Of a stretch of 64,000 nucleotides of DNA, positions 54,614-64,000 are shown one piece after another. Under the pieces are notes generated by a model. It saw only the letters and a list, made by a program, of their open reading frames with translations. It was not told the DNA's origin and ran no database searches. The DNA lies in contig JARWMV010000051.1 of the NCBI GenBank assembly GCA_030998015.1, forward strand, positions 1-64,000, given 5' to 3'. How positions within the stretch are numbered: position 1 is the first letter of the stretch; each line of letters opens with the position of its first letter. The stretch comes from Ceratorhiza oryzae-sativae (lineage: Eukaryota > Basidiomycota > Agaricomycetes > Cantharellales > Ceratobasidiaceae). A program made the position numbers and the translations under genes.

Positions 54614-57558
54614 TTAAACTCGACCACCTGGAATTGTAGCATCCGGGGATGTATCAGGGTTCAATGCAATGCATGGTGCTTTACCAGGAACAAGATTATG
54701 CCCAAAAACAGTTGCCTTGGCACCAGCTCCTGTATCTCCCCATAAACGGTCTGACTTGCCATTAGGAAGCCACTGTGCCTCTCGACCAATCTTGCTCCGC
54801 ATCCAAGCAACCACGTCCTGCAACTCCTTCTGTGTGAAGGTCTTGTCTGAGTTCTTCAGGATGGCAATCCACTGAGTAAACCAATCAAGATACTGTAACC
54901 CTTGAGCATATATCTTGCCACTCTTGGACTTTGCACATTTTGTGTTGTACTCTTCTAGAGTTGGGAACAATCGATGGATGGCCCGTGTCCAATTGTCTTC
55001 CTTGGAGACCTGAGTCCAACCTTTCAAAAAGGTTGCAAGCTTCCTTGAGTCTGTAAGATCTGAGTAGCGAAGCCTGTTCAACTCGTTGGGCCGCAGTGTG
55101 CACCACTGGACCTTGTTGTCACCTGATGTTGGCACGCATTTAAGCATTGCACCAGGCATAGCATTCAGGATATCATTGAGCTTTGCGTGAAGAGATGGCT
55201 GTGGCTCCGGTAGTTCTTCGTCTTCATCTGCAGAATCACATCCAGGAAGCTCGGCTGGCTCTGGCAGTGTAATCCCATCTTCTCCAATGGCGTTCTCGAT
55301 GTTGTCAGCTAGTGGAATGCCAATCCGCTTGGTTCTCTTTGACCGGTCAATGGGACCAGCTGTAATCAACACCCCACCAAGCTCAACAAAAAGTTGCCCA
55401 GGCTCAGCATCATCCTGTGCCCAGTCAAATGGTTGTTGAATGTCTGAGTAGGCACGTTTCTTGACACCACCTCGGTTCATGAGCGTAGTTACAGCCTCCA
55501 AAGCACCACTGTTGCGATCAATGTTGAGTAGTGTAGCAGCTGTCATAGTGTCGATTGTTCGATGTGAGCAAGTGCGTGGGACTTGGAGTACCCGGTCAAG
55601 ATGCTGGCTGTGAATAAAAAAGGCACCACTGTGTTGGACAGCCTGAACAACCTCATGGTTGACTTCATGGACACTGAGTGAGTCTCGAAGAATGTTGTAG
55701 TTGCCACCATCTTTGAGTCGACAGACCAGCCCGTTTGCCTTGTAGCACATACCAAGGCCCAATGTCACTGTTGACAGTGCCTTGTCAGTGGTCAACTTCA
55801 ACAGTGACATGTGAGCCTTCCCCATAGTTACGTGGCAAGCTTCCAAATGTATGCAGCGCCACTTCCTGGAGCAGGACATGTACAGCGTATGAGCATTCAT
55901 GGCATATCAGCATGTGATAATGCAGGGACCACTTACCATAGATCCTTAGTCAGAATGGTTGCCAAGCATTCAGCAACCTCTGCCTTGGGGAGATATCGTT
56001 GGACTTTGAGGGATGAAGCTAGGCGGACACGAGACTCGCAACGGACGTCGATAGCCTTTAGCTCAGCCATGTTTGACTTGAAGATTTGTGCGACGGGTGT
56101 GAGGAATTTGGCAAGAACATAGGGATAGTTACGGTACATGTCCACAGGGGTCATGTGCTTTGCTACTTCACCTCCATCCTTGAATTGTGTCTCCTTGCAG
56201 TCGTCACTATAAATGTTGAGATAAGAGGTCCCATATGGCCCAATAACTGCTGGATCCCGACATTTTGCCCTCTGATCTTCACGGTTCAGCATGTTCATAC
56301 GAAATCCACCTAGCCTGGTGAGAAGTGCCCAAGAGTCAAAAAAGTAAGCCCCACTCCTTTTCGTTCGTGCAGCAGCTTTTAGTGAGCCAACCCCAGTGAG
56401 AGTGTTGACAAGCTGGTGATGAGTTTCAGCCTTGAGTAACAGGCTCTTTCCGTGGTCGCGGTGATGCACAACTGTTGCAATATCAACCCAGAATAGTGCA
56501 GCAAGATCACCAAGCATCATCTCCAGAACAAGTGGCTTAACTGCCTTCTTCAGTGCCTCAGAGCGGTTTACGATGAACTGGGCCTCCACACCTGCATCGT
56601 AAATGGGAGGTACGTCGGGATCGGCAATGTTTGGGAAGTGGTCAATCACAGGTGCAGGAATGTTGTGTCGTGTACCATCTTTGATACCCTTGATCTCGAT
56701 GCCCAAGAAAAAGCCAACTGCCCAGGACAGCTGGGGGTTGGACTCTACATGAGCATGCAGGGCGTCAATGTACTGTTGCAGATGCTCGCCAGATATTGTG
56801 CGAGTGGAGTGCACAATCTGCCCCTTTGCTCGGCGAGCACGCCAACTCTCAAACTCTTGGAAGCATGGCCAGGCCTTTCGAGGGTTTGGAGGAATGGTCT
56901 GAGCTGCTGCTGGCCGAGCCACTTGGTTGTAGAACTTGGTCTGAAGATCAGGGGGGATAAGATTGCCATCTGAGGCCTTCCTTGCTAGTGCATAATTAGG
57001 GTAGAAAATGCGCACAGTGATTGTGCGAGCATTTTCTCCACCAATCTCCCCAAAGAGACTGTTTGGGATCAAATGATAATGTAATGACTAGCAGCAGTGT
57101 GTGACTGAGCAAGGAGTACCAAAATATATTAGGAATTCACTCACAGATTGCTGTCCAGATGGCAACTCCCATTCATAGGGTTCTATGTGCAGGTTGTCCT
57201 CCAATACGCGTGATGGTTGATCTAGAATATGGTAGTGCAGGGAGGCCTGCGGCCGGAGGGGGAAAAGACCACCTTTGGGGATGAATCCAATCACAGAGTC
57301 AACATCACACTCATAGGTCAGCTGTGCAGCATGTGTTCGTGGCTGTTCTGGAACAATGTTTGCATAGCGTGCAGCACCATGCTCATCCAAATATAGACCA
57401 GTATTAGCAAATTCTGTGTGGGGGCCATATTCATTGGTTCCGAGGCCATGTGAATCTGCAATCTCCTGGTATTTCTGATTGAACTGTTGGAAACTGAGTG
57501 GAGTGCATATGCCACGGTTCAGATCAACACGTGCTTTGATGATAGGACCAGTCTCCAT
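54614..57558 (-). CDS. Unknown protein, 938 residues, three exons, apparently intact
   Basis: Exons 57558-57145, 57087-55937 and 55865-54614 join in frame through introns of 57 and 71 nt with GTGAGT/CTAG and GTAAGT/CCAG borders. The start METGPIIKARVDLNRGICTP is the first ATG in frame. Segments: AARYANIVPEQPRTHAAQLT and IGFIPKGGLFPLRPQASLHY in exon 1; LIPNSLFGEIGGENARTITV, SWAVGFFLGIEIKGI, LLTRLGGFRMNMLNREDQRA and HMTPVDMYRNYPYVLAKFL in exon 2; an acidic region near 55250 (GCDSADEDEELPEPQPS) and a helical C-terminus in exon 3. No transmembrane segment, signal peptide or known catalytic motif seen. It lies between the satellite and retroelements, so it could be transposon cargo or a lineage-specific gene. 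Confidence 0.75.
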
Positions 57559-57874
57559 AGTGATGAACCCAAGGAAGTATCAGACACAGAACAAGCAGCA
57601 CAGTGTCAAGGATGAGGGGTTCAAGTTGTTGAACAAGGATGGAGCTGTAGACACAAGGCAACAGTGAGCAAGAGGGGGGGGGTTAAGCACAATTCTTGCT
57701 CCTCAGGTGAATTGCTCTCTTCTTATAGCATCTAAGAAGAAAAATTCATGTTGGATGATCAAGTAAGTTATCTCCTGTGACAGGGGCAGTGTTGGTTGGA
57801 GACTGGCCTGTCTGGTGTGGCACCAGCAGTCATGAGATGTGTGTATATGCTCACATGCTTCAGTAGGAGCATCC
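57559..57874. other. Upstream region of the 938-residue gene
   Basis: Promoter and 5' UTR expected here. A G-rich run lies near 57676. No other feature seen. Confidence 0.4.
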
Positions 57875-58246
57875 TGTCACAAACTGACATGCATATATCC
57901 ACTCTCTAATATTTCCTTGATTTATTACATTTTATGAGATCATCTTCAAAACATACTTGCCTTTTATGGTATATCTGTGTCATGTGATTCAGGGGATGTG
58001 CCAGGCTGATAACCAAGATGTATTTCAACTCCAATGTGAAATTCTGCAGTTCCGCAGTTGCTTCTACTGCTTCTATCTCTTATCAGTTGTGACTCACTGT
58101 ATGGACTTGTTTGTTATGATGTGGCTTGTACTATGTATATAAACCAGGTCAAGTTCACAGAGGACTCCTCAAGAACTTGACCTCTCGTTGAATACAAGTT
58201 CTTTCTATTTACTATTTTCTTGTTGCCTGACTTGTTGTCATTGACA
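57875..58246 (+). mobile_element. Solo LTR, family C (372 bp)
   Basis: TGTCACAAAC start and CATTGACA end, with the duplication catcc at 57870-57874 and 58247-58251. TATATAA at about 58136 and TCAAGAACTTGACCT 33 nt later. Confidence 0.92.
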
Positions 58247-58972
58247 CATCCTCACTTGACATACAAACCACTGTCCTTGCACCACTGTTGTAAGGATAGC
58301 AGCCACACAACTGCTACTAGTTCATATGGTTTGGGACAAAACCACCTGCAGTGATTGAAGTTCTGATTTTGAACACTAATAACTTGAGATCTAGTGCAGC
58401 AACTGCATGTATTTAGCACTGTGCAATAGCCTTACATCTCAGCTAAAAAATAAATATACATGAAGCATACTTGATTGCAAAACCACATACATCAGAGGAA
58501 AACAATACAAGATGTGCATACAAGCAGTTTTGTCCCCAAAAATTCAGACATCTGTCCAGAGATATTTAATATGGAATCTCCTTTCCTTTCCTTTTCAAAA
58601 CCATAGCCATGTGCCTAGTCATGCTTTCTATAAGTTTCTGGCAGCAGTTTTTGCCAAATTGGTTCCAGACATCCTTCACATGATCCCATAACTCCAGGAT
58701 CCCTGCAGGACCAGGTGTCTTGGTCTGCATCAGAGGAAGGTGCCAGCCCCAAGCCTGGAGTTGCTGGGAGTGTAAATGTGCCAATGGAAGGTGAGCATCC
58801 AAATGTTGACAGGTCAAACTTGAAACAAAATTTAATTCTTTTTGCTTACCAGCACCACTGTTGAGTGAGCCAGCAATTGGATCAAGCATTTCAAACATGC
58901 CTTCAGGCTCCAAAGAAATTGTGAGTACCTGAGGAAAAAACATCCTAACACATTGATTAATTGGTGTCATAG
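58247..58972 (-). pseudogene. Tc1/mariner-like transposase C-terminal remnant
   Basis: The minus-strand frame 59000-58566 ends with ILELWDHVKDVWNQFGKNCC and KLIESMTRHMAMVLKRKGKE, then IPY. This resembles the Tc1 ending (NPIENLWxxLK ... LIESMPRR ... KGGxTKY), with SPDLNPIE decayed to a non-matching segment. 58247-58565 downstream shows nothing else I recognise. Strongly CpG-depleted. Confidence 0.5.
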
Positions 58973-59347
58973 TGTCACGAGCTGACACGCATATATCCAC
59001 TTTATAATATTTTCTTGATTTATTACATTTTATGAGATCCTTTCAAAACATACTTGCCTTTTATGGTATATCTGTGTCATGTGATTCAGGGGACATTCTG
59101 GACCGATAACCAAGATGTATTTCAACTCTGATGTGAAATTCTGCAGTTCTGCAGTGGCTTCTATCGCTTCTATCTCTTATCAGTTGTTACTCACTGTATG
59201 GACTTGTTTGTTATGATGTGGCTCATACTATGTATATAAACCAGGTCAAGTTTGCAGAGGACTCCTCAAGAACTGGACCTCTCGTCGAATACAAGTTCTT
59301 TTCTTTTCTTACTATTTTCCTTGTCGCCTGACTTGTTGTCACCAACA
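58973..59347 (+). repeat. 5' LTR of chromovirus copy 3 (375 bp)
   Basis: TGTCACGAGC start, CACCAACA end. TATATAA at 59233-59239 and, 33 nt later, TCAAGAACTGGACCT (59266-59280), the decayed self-priming sequence. Confidence 0.9.
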
Positions 59348-59349
59348 TC

Positions 59350-59364
59350 AGGTCAAGTTCTTGA
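59350..59364 (+). promoter_or_regulatory. Self-complementary primer binding site of chromovirus copy 3
   Basis: AGGTCAAGTTCTTGA, 2 nt after the LTR, is the exact complement of TCAAGAACTTGACCT in the family-C LTRs at 9214 and in the solo LTR at 57875-58246; this copy's own LTR has one mismatch. Confidence 0.7.
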
Positions 59365-59765
59365 CAATTGTAAGTCTCAGTGTTGTCTGGGATACGCCTG
59401 GAACACTGTTGGCGTCGTCTCAAGATAACTCCCCATTGCCTTCCCCAATCCCACTCCACCTATCCACAGCCATGAGACATTGTTGCCCTATATGTGCCTC
59501 TGTGAAACCTTGCATACCTATATCAGTTGAAGCGCTATTGGTCTTCACAGACATGGCTGCTCACTGACCAAGGGTTGGGTCCCTCACACGTCATAACAAG
59601 CTTTGGTTCTCTAATCTCTTTTGTTGACAAGAGGTGGGGTTGCTCATTGCCCTTAAGTAGTTGAGCAACGGAGGTCACCTTCCTATTCCAATAGACTCAG
59701 GAAAGGGTCTATTTTTCTTGTTCTACCTTGCTTGACTACATCTCTGACAGAACACACAGCCCTCA

Positions 59766-60086
59766 GTGGCACAAACCTTTACAGAAGACCAGCGCTGCCA
59801 TCTGTGTGGGTGGTTTGGACATCTATCTGTCCACTGCTTCACCCTCAACTTGGTCAAAGACATCCTTGAACAGGCTGGGCACATTGATTTTAACCATGTA
59901 ATAATCATCAAAGTCTGCCCCCAGAAGGTCGGACAAGCCCAACAAGTCTTCATTACTGAACTGGGTGCCCCTGAGTGCAAAATTTGCCATCAGGTGAATG
60001 GAGCCACCTTCCCAGCACACTGCCCTTATTGTCCTAAGAAGGACAAATTTTTATACTACTACACTATCCCCTGCAACCAGCTATAA
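59766..60086 (+). pseudogene. Leader ORF A of chromovirus copy 3 (CCHC protein)
   Basis: Keeps CHLCGWFGHLSVHC and CKICHQVNGATFPAHCPYC. Relative to copy 2, a one-base deletion near 59766 removes the in-frame N-terminal extension. About 80% of residues match copy 2, with all Cys and His kept. Confidence 0.55.
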
Positions 60087-60306
60087 GCTGGAGAACCTTG
60101 GCCAACAACTCCTTCATCACCTGTTAAATACCACTGAAAACTTCAAAGACAGGTATTGTTATTACCAAAATAAATATGAAGAAACTCATGAAAAACTTCA
60201 CAAAGCCAAGGCCTGTTGCACACACCTAACTGAGTGTTTGTGCAAACATCAGAAGGACTACCTATCCCTCCTCCACAACCATCTCAGACTAGAAGCACTA
60301 GTCTGA
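59998..60306 (+). CDS. Leader ORF B of chromovirus copy 3, coiled-coil-like
   Basis: Overlaps ORF A by about 90 nt in another frame, as in copy 2. The conserved core is YKLENLGQQLLHHLLNTTEN, then RYCYYQNKYEETHEKLHKAK. Unknown function. Confidence 0.5.
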   Translation: MEPPSQHTALIVLRRTNFYTTTLSPATSYKLENLGQQLLHHLLNTTENFKDRYCYYQNKYEETHEKLHKAKACCTHLTECLCKHQKDYLSLLHNHLRLEALV

Positions 60307-60382
60307 GAAAACACTGTACCACATGAGTATGCCTTCCCTGTCTTCTCAACACCATCAGACCTTCCTCACCCTACCTTTCTAA

Positions 60383-60661
60383 GTGGCATGGGCTCACCAA
60401 TTCAGGAAGAAGAACCCCTTCTGGCAGCCCAAATCGATCCTCCCCAAGGAAGCACTCCTTCAGGATCAAACTAAATTGAAGAGGGTGGAACATCCATACC
60501 ACTGTCAGGACACCAAAAGTTGGGATTTGGACAATACGTGGTTAAGGTTTGGGGGAACTGAAAACTTCAAAATTTATAGACTTGTATGGGGAACAGAAAT
60601 TCTCTACTATCAAAACAACTCTCAATTCCCTGTACTTCCTTATTGTCTCCATCATCATTAG
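60383..60661 (+). CDS. Leader ORF C of chromovirus copy 3, unknown
   Basis: 92 codons, MAWAHQFRKKNPFWQPKSIL onward, ending 24 nt before the gag ATG. Homologous to 23213-23473 and to the remnant at 9741-9914. Confidence 0.5.
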   Translation: MAWAHQFRKKNPFWQPKSILPKEALLQDQTKLKRVEHPYHCQDTKSWDLDNTWLRFGGTENFKIYRLVWGTEILYYQNNSQFPVLPYCLHHH

Positions 60662-60684
60662 AATTTACCTGAATCCTTCCTGAA

Positions 60685-62076
60685 ATGGCATCACAACCCT
60701 CTGCCCCTGCCTGGGCAAATATGTCTGATGGGGAAAAAGTCATCTATATGCTCCAGTCAATGGATGAATTACAAGAATGAACCAACAATCTCCAAAATGA
60801 TATTGGAGACATAGAACATAACAATAAAACTTACACAGATTTGCTCAAAGCTAAGCTCACCACCAACCAGACAAAAATAGACACTGATGTGGCTGGATTG
60901 GCCACCAATGTCAACAACCTAGTGGGCATGTTGGCAATACTCCAAACATCTATTACACGCATTGAAGCACAAATTAACAACTCATCAGGTGGCTCAGGTG
61001 CCACCCAAGTACAACCAACCTCTGGCATGACCCAACCACAACCAGCAGCTACTGCTGCCACTGGCGGATCAACTGCAAAGGTTAAGATGGCAGCTCCCCA
61101 AAAGTTTGATGGCACAAAGCATGAAGAAGCCATTTCATTTAGGATCACATGCGCCTGATACATCAACACAAATATGAGTGGGCACTCAGCTGACCAGGTA
61201 GTTGCTTTTATCACATCCTATCTTGAAGGATCCACTGCTGAATGGGTCAACTTGCATGAAGAATTTGAGATTCTAAACCCTGGAACTGTGATCCCATGGC
61301 TTCATGATGCCAACCTGTTTTGGCAAGAATTTACTACCTCTTATGGGGACCTGAACTGCACCAAAAATAACTGCAACAAGTGGCAGAAACTGAAACAATC
61401 CAAGACAGTTCAGGATTACCTCACCCTACTCAACTTATATTCAACAGGGCTCAACTACAACAATGTAGCCATGCATGACCAGTTCTACAATGGTCTATCA
61501 TCAGACATAACAGACAGTACGGTGGCCCAAAACTATGACCCCCGCACCAAAACCTTTGCCCAGCTCACTCAGTGAGCCTTGGAAATTGACTGCCACCTCA
61601 TCTTGTTTGGTAGCAAAAGGATGTCTCATGGGGGTAACAAGTCCAGCAGCAACAGTGCCTCATCCAGTAGGCCAACAACTGCCTCCCAAAACAATCCCCA
61701 AAAAGAGAAATTCAAGAATGGGGAGTGGATATACAAGATCAAGGACAGCAGGGCAGTCAAGGGCCAAATTGTAGCCATTGGGCCCAATGCCAAGGGTTTT
61801 ACTGTCCCCACCATTTGCTATGATGGTAGCAGCTCTAATGTACAAGAATCCTTCAAGGACATAAAGAAGGATAATCACCCACTGGCAGCCCCTAAGGCAA
61901 AGGATCCAAATGCAATGGATCTGGATAGTGCAGGAAAATGAAAAGGGACAAACACCTGTTACAACTGTGGGGGTTGTGGCCACATTGCTGCCAAATGCCC
62001 CTCAGCCAAGATGTCAGGTTACGAAGCAGCTGTAGAGGATGTAGAAACAACTGACAATGAGTCAGTAAAAGAATGA
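60685..62076 (+). pseudogene. gag: Gag of chromovirus copy 3
   Basis: ATG at 60685 gives MASQPSAPAWANMSDGEKVI. Stops at about 60777, 61156, 61573 and 61939 interrupt a Gag otherwise colinear with copy 2: MAAPQKFDGTKHEEAISF, FWQEFTTSYGD, VQDYLTLLNLYSTGLNY, and the knuckle CYNCGGCGHIAAKC. The first stop is at the same codon as in copy 2. Confidence 0.87.
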
Positions 62077-64000
62077 GCTAAAACTGTGCCAGGGGGGTGG
62101 TCTTGGGCGCTATATTACAAAACACGCAGAATGAAAATAAAAATATGGAAATGGAATGTATGTCATTAGGAAACCAATCACAACTTCAGTTTTTCTTTCA
62201 TGCATTCCCTCTGCACATAACCCCCAAACATAAGTCTACCTATAATAAGAAAAAATTCAATGGATGGGCCATGATTGATTCAGGGGCCACATCAGTATTT
62301 ATACATGAAGACCTTGTTAAACAATATCATATCCCCACTGTTTCCCTAAAACACACCAAAAAGGCTATGAGTAATCGATGGAAGGGAGATTAACTCTAGG
62401 TCTGTGACCCACTACTGCACCTTCAAGCTGTGCATCCAGGAGCACCAAGAAATCCTCAGTGCTTATGTTGTGGACGTTGGCAAGAATGATCTAGCCCTGG
62501 GCATGTCATGGCTCAAATTCCACAATCCTGACATAGATTGGGATGGAAAGGACATGAAATTCAACTCACCAATATGCTTGAAGCATTGCATTACAAAGCC
62601 CCTACATGTGCAGGCAAATGAACCCAGGGAGCTTCAGTTGGATTCCCTAGACTTGCTCCTGGCAAAATACAAAGAATTCAAGAAAGTATTTGCCAAAGAA
62701 GATGATGTCCAGCCACTACCACCCCATAGGAAGTGGGACATGGAAATAGACCTAAAACCAGATGCGAAGCCAAGGCATGGCCCCATATACAGTGTGGGTG
62801 TCAAGGAAGATGCAGAACTGCGCAAGACCTTGGATTGCCAATTGAAAGCAGGGCATATTAGACCCTCCAGGTCACCAATGGCATCCCCTGTTATATTTGT
62901 CAAAAAGAAGAATGGAAAGCTGCACATGTGCATTGACTACCAGCAGCTAAATGAGATGAATGTCTCCAATGTGTACCCACTCCCACACATCAACAATATT
63001 GTGGAAACCCTGTGTGGGGCAAAGATATTCACCAAATTTGATCTAAAGTGGGGTTTCAATCTTATACGGATTCGAGAAGGAGATGAATGGAAAGCTGCTT
63101 TCAAGACCAAGTATGGGTTGTATGAACCCCTAGTCATGCAATTCGGCCAGAAGAACGCACCAGGAACATTCATGGCTATGATTCAAGAAGAATTCCAAGA
63201 CATTGAGGGCATCTATGTTGTAATCTATATGGACAACATACTGGTGTTCTCTAAAAGCCAAGAAGAGCATGACAAACATGTCAGAGAAGTCCTATGATGC
63301 CTTCAAAAAGCTGGCCTGTACTGTGCACTAGAAAAATGTGTTTTTGATGTCACTGAACTTGACTACCTGGGAATAGTAGTAACTCCCCAGGGAATTAAAG
63401 GAGACCCAGCCAAGGTTGAAAAGGCTGTTGAATGGCCAACCCCTACCAACCCAACTGAAGTCCTGGAAGGGCTGGGGTTTGCAAATTGGTTAAGACACTT
63501 CATAAAGGACTTTTTGAAAATCACAAAATGCCTTTATGAACTTGTCAAGAAGGATGTAAAGTGGGAATGGACAGAAGAAAGGGATCAGGCATGGAACCTG
63601 CTGAAGCAGAAATTGAAAGAAGCCCCCCTCCTAATTCAGCCGGAACCCAGCAAACAATTCATTTTGGAAACAGACACCTCAGGCTATGCCACAGGTGCTG
63701 TACTATTGCAATACGGAGAAGATGGAATGCTCCACCCAATCTCCTACTACTCTAAAGTGATGGTTCCAGCAGAAAGGAACTATGATATCTACAACAAAGA
63801 AATGCTGGCAATCATAAAAGCCCTCAAACACTGGCATCACTTGCTAAAAGGGGCCAAACACCCAGTAAACATTGTTTGTGACCACAAGAATCTGGAGTAC
63901 TGGAAGACAAATCGGCCACTAAATGGCCAGGTCACACAATGGCACAAGTTCCTGTCCAGGTTTGAATTCAAGATCCTATACATTGAAGGGGCAAAGAATG
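62073..64000 (+). pseudogene. pol: Protease, RT and RNase H of chromovirus copy 3, runs off the edge
   Basis: Begins at the ATG overlapping the gag stop (ATGA), with a stop two codons later. Protease AMIDSGATSVFIHEDL lies near 62267-62315. The open block 62404-63297 has GMSWLKFHNPDIDW, ASPVIFVKKKNGKLHMCIDY, FTKFDLKWGFN and YMDN at the active site. A TGA at 63295-63297 precedes the thumb. RNase H (ETDTSGYATGAVL, DHKNLEYW) follows to the window edge. Confidence 0.88.

Larger units (their letters stand above)
58973..64000 (+). mobile_element. Ty3/gypsy chromovirus copy 3 (family C), 5' part
   Basis: 5' LTR, self-priming site, leader ORFs A-C, gag, protease, RT and RNase H in order on the plus strand; the element runs off the right edge within RNase H. 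No foreign insertion, so it serves as the reference for copies 1 and 2. Gag has four stop codons and pol at least two, so it is inactive. Confidence 0.93.

Noticed and set aside
59348..59370. tRNA primer binding site after the chromovirus LTR
   Set aside because: The sequence does not start TGG and matches the element's own 5' end instead.

Overview
The window looks like an accessory, transposon-dense chromosome segment of a basidiomycete fungus. The evidence is short 40-70 nt introns, NACHT-WD40 (HET-E type) genes, Tnp2-type transposases, DUF6589 proteins, Ty3/gypsy chromoviruses and a Coprina-type Penelope element. A Rhizoctonia/Ceratobasidium-like Agaricomycete is my best guess; this is inference from gene content only.

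Left third (1-26.2 kb) is a nested pile of LTR retrotransposons. Two minus-strand copies of one chromovirus family (family C; copy 1 at 1-10034, copy 2 at 11346-26207) host later insertions whose borders can be read from 5-bp target duplications. These are solo LTRs of family A (523 bp), family D (about 1.31 kb, four copies, one nested in another), family E (556 bp) and family C, plus a 132-bp hAT-like MITE. A complete family-E element (12986-19800, two 882-bp LTRs, duplication ctcac) sits inside copy 2. It has lost protease, RT, RNase H and most of integrase, and keeps a Gag-like ORF joined to an integrase C-terminus with a chromodomain. Between the LTRs it carries a cargo block with a rolling-circle Rep gene (HUH endonuclease plus SF3 helicase, CRESS-DNA type) with its own TATA box and poly(A) signal, an opposite-strand spliced gene, iteron-like repeats and a hairpin.

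Middle (26.2-46.4 kb): a decayed casein-kinase-1-like pseudogene; two tandem Tnp2 (CACTA-type) transposase genes, the first with one nonsense codon; a NACHT-WD40 STAND receptor on the minus strand with eight near-identical WD repeats; and a divergently transcribed DUF6589 gene with one in-frame stop.

Right third (46.4-64 kb): two 632-bp tandem units with telomere-like TTAGG runs adjoin an intact 1135-codon endonuclease-less Penelope-like RT. Then comes a diverged satellite with palindromic GTGTACGGCGTACAC-type cores, interrupted by a 5'-truncated LINE with a 15-bp target duplication. After that lie an apparently intact three-exon gene of unknown function (938 aa), a solo family-C LTR, a Tc1/mariner remnant, and the first 5 kb of a third, plus-strand chromovirus copy with its 5' LTR.

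Cross-cutting signals: (i) families C and E both show a Tf1/sushi-like self-priming geometry, with a primer site 2 nt after the LTR complementary to the predicted mRNA 5' end; (ii) decay is dominated by CpG to TpG/CpA changes, including CGA to TGA stops and an RT catalytic YMDN in all three chromovirus copies; (iii) the chromovirus has extra small ORFs upstream of gag, one with its own CCHC knuckle.
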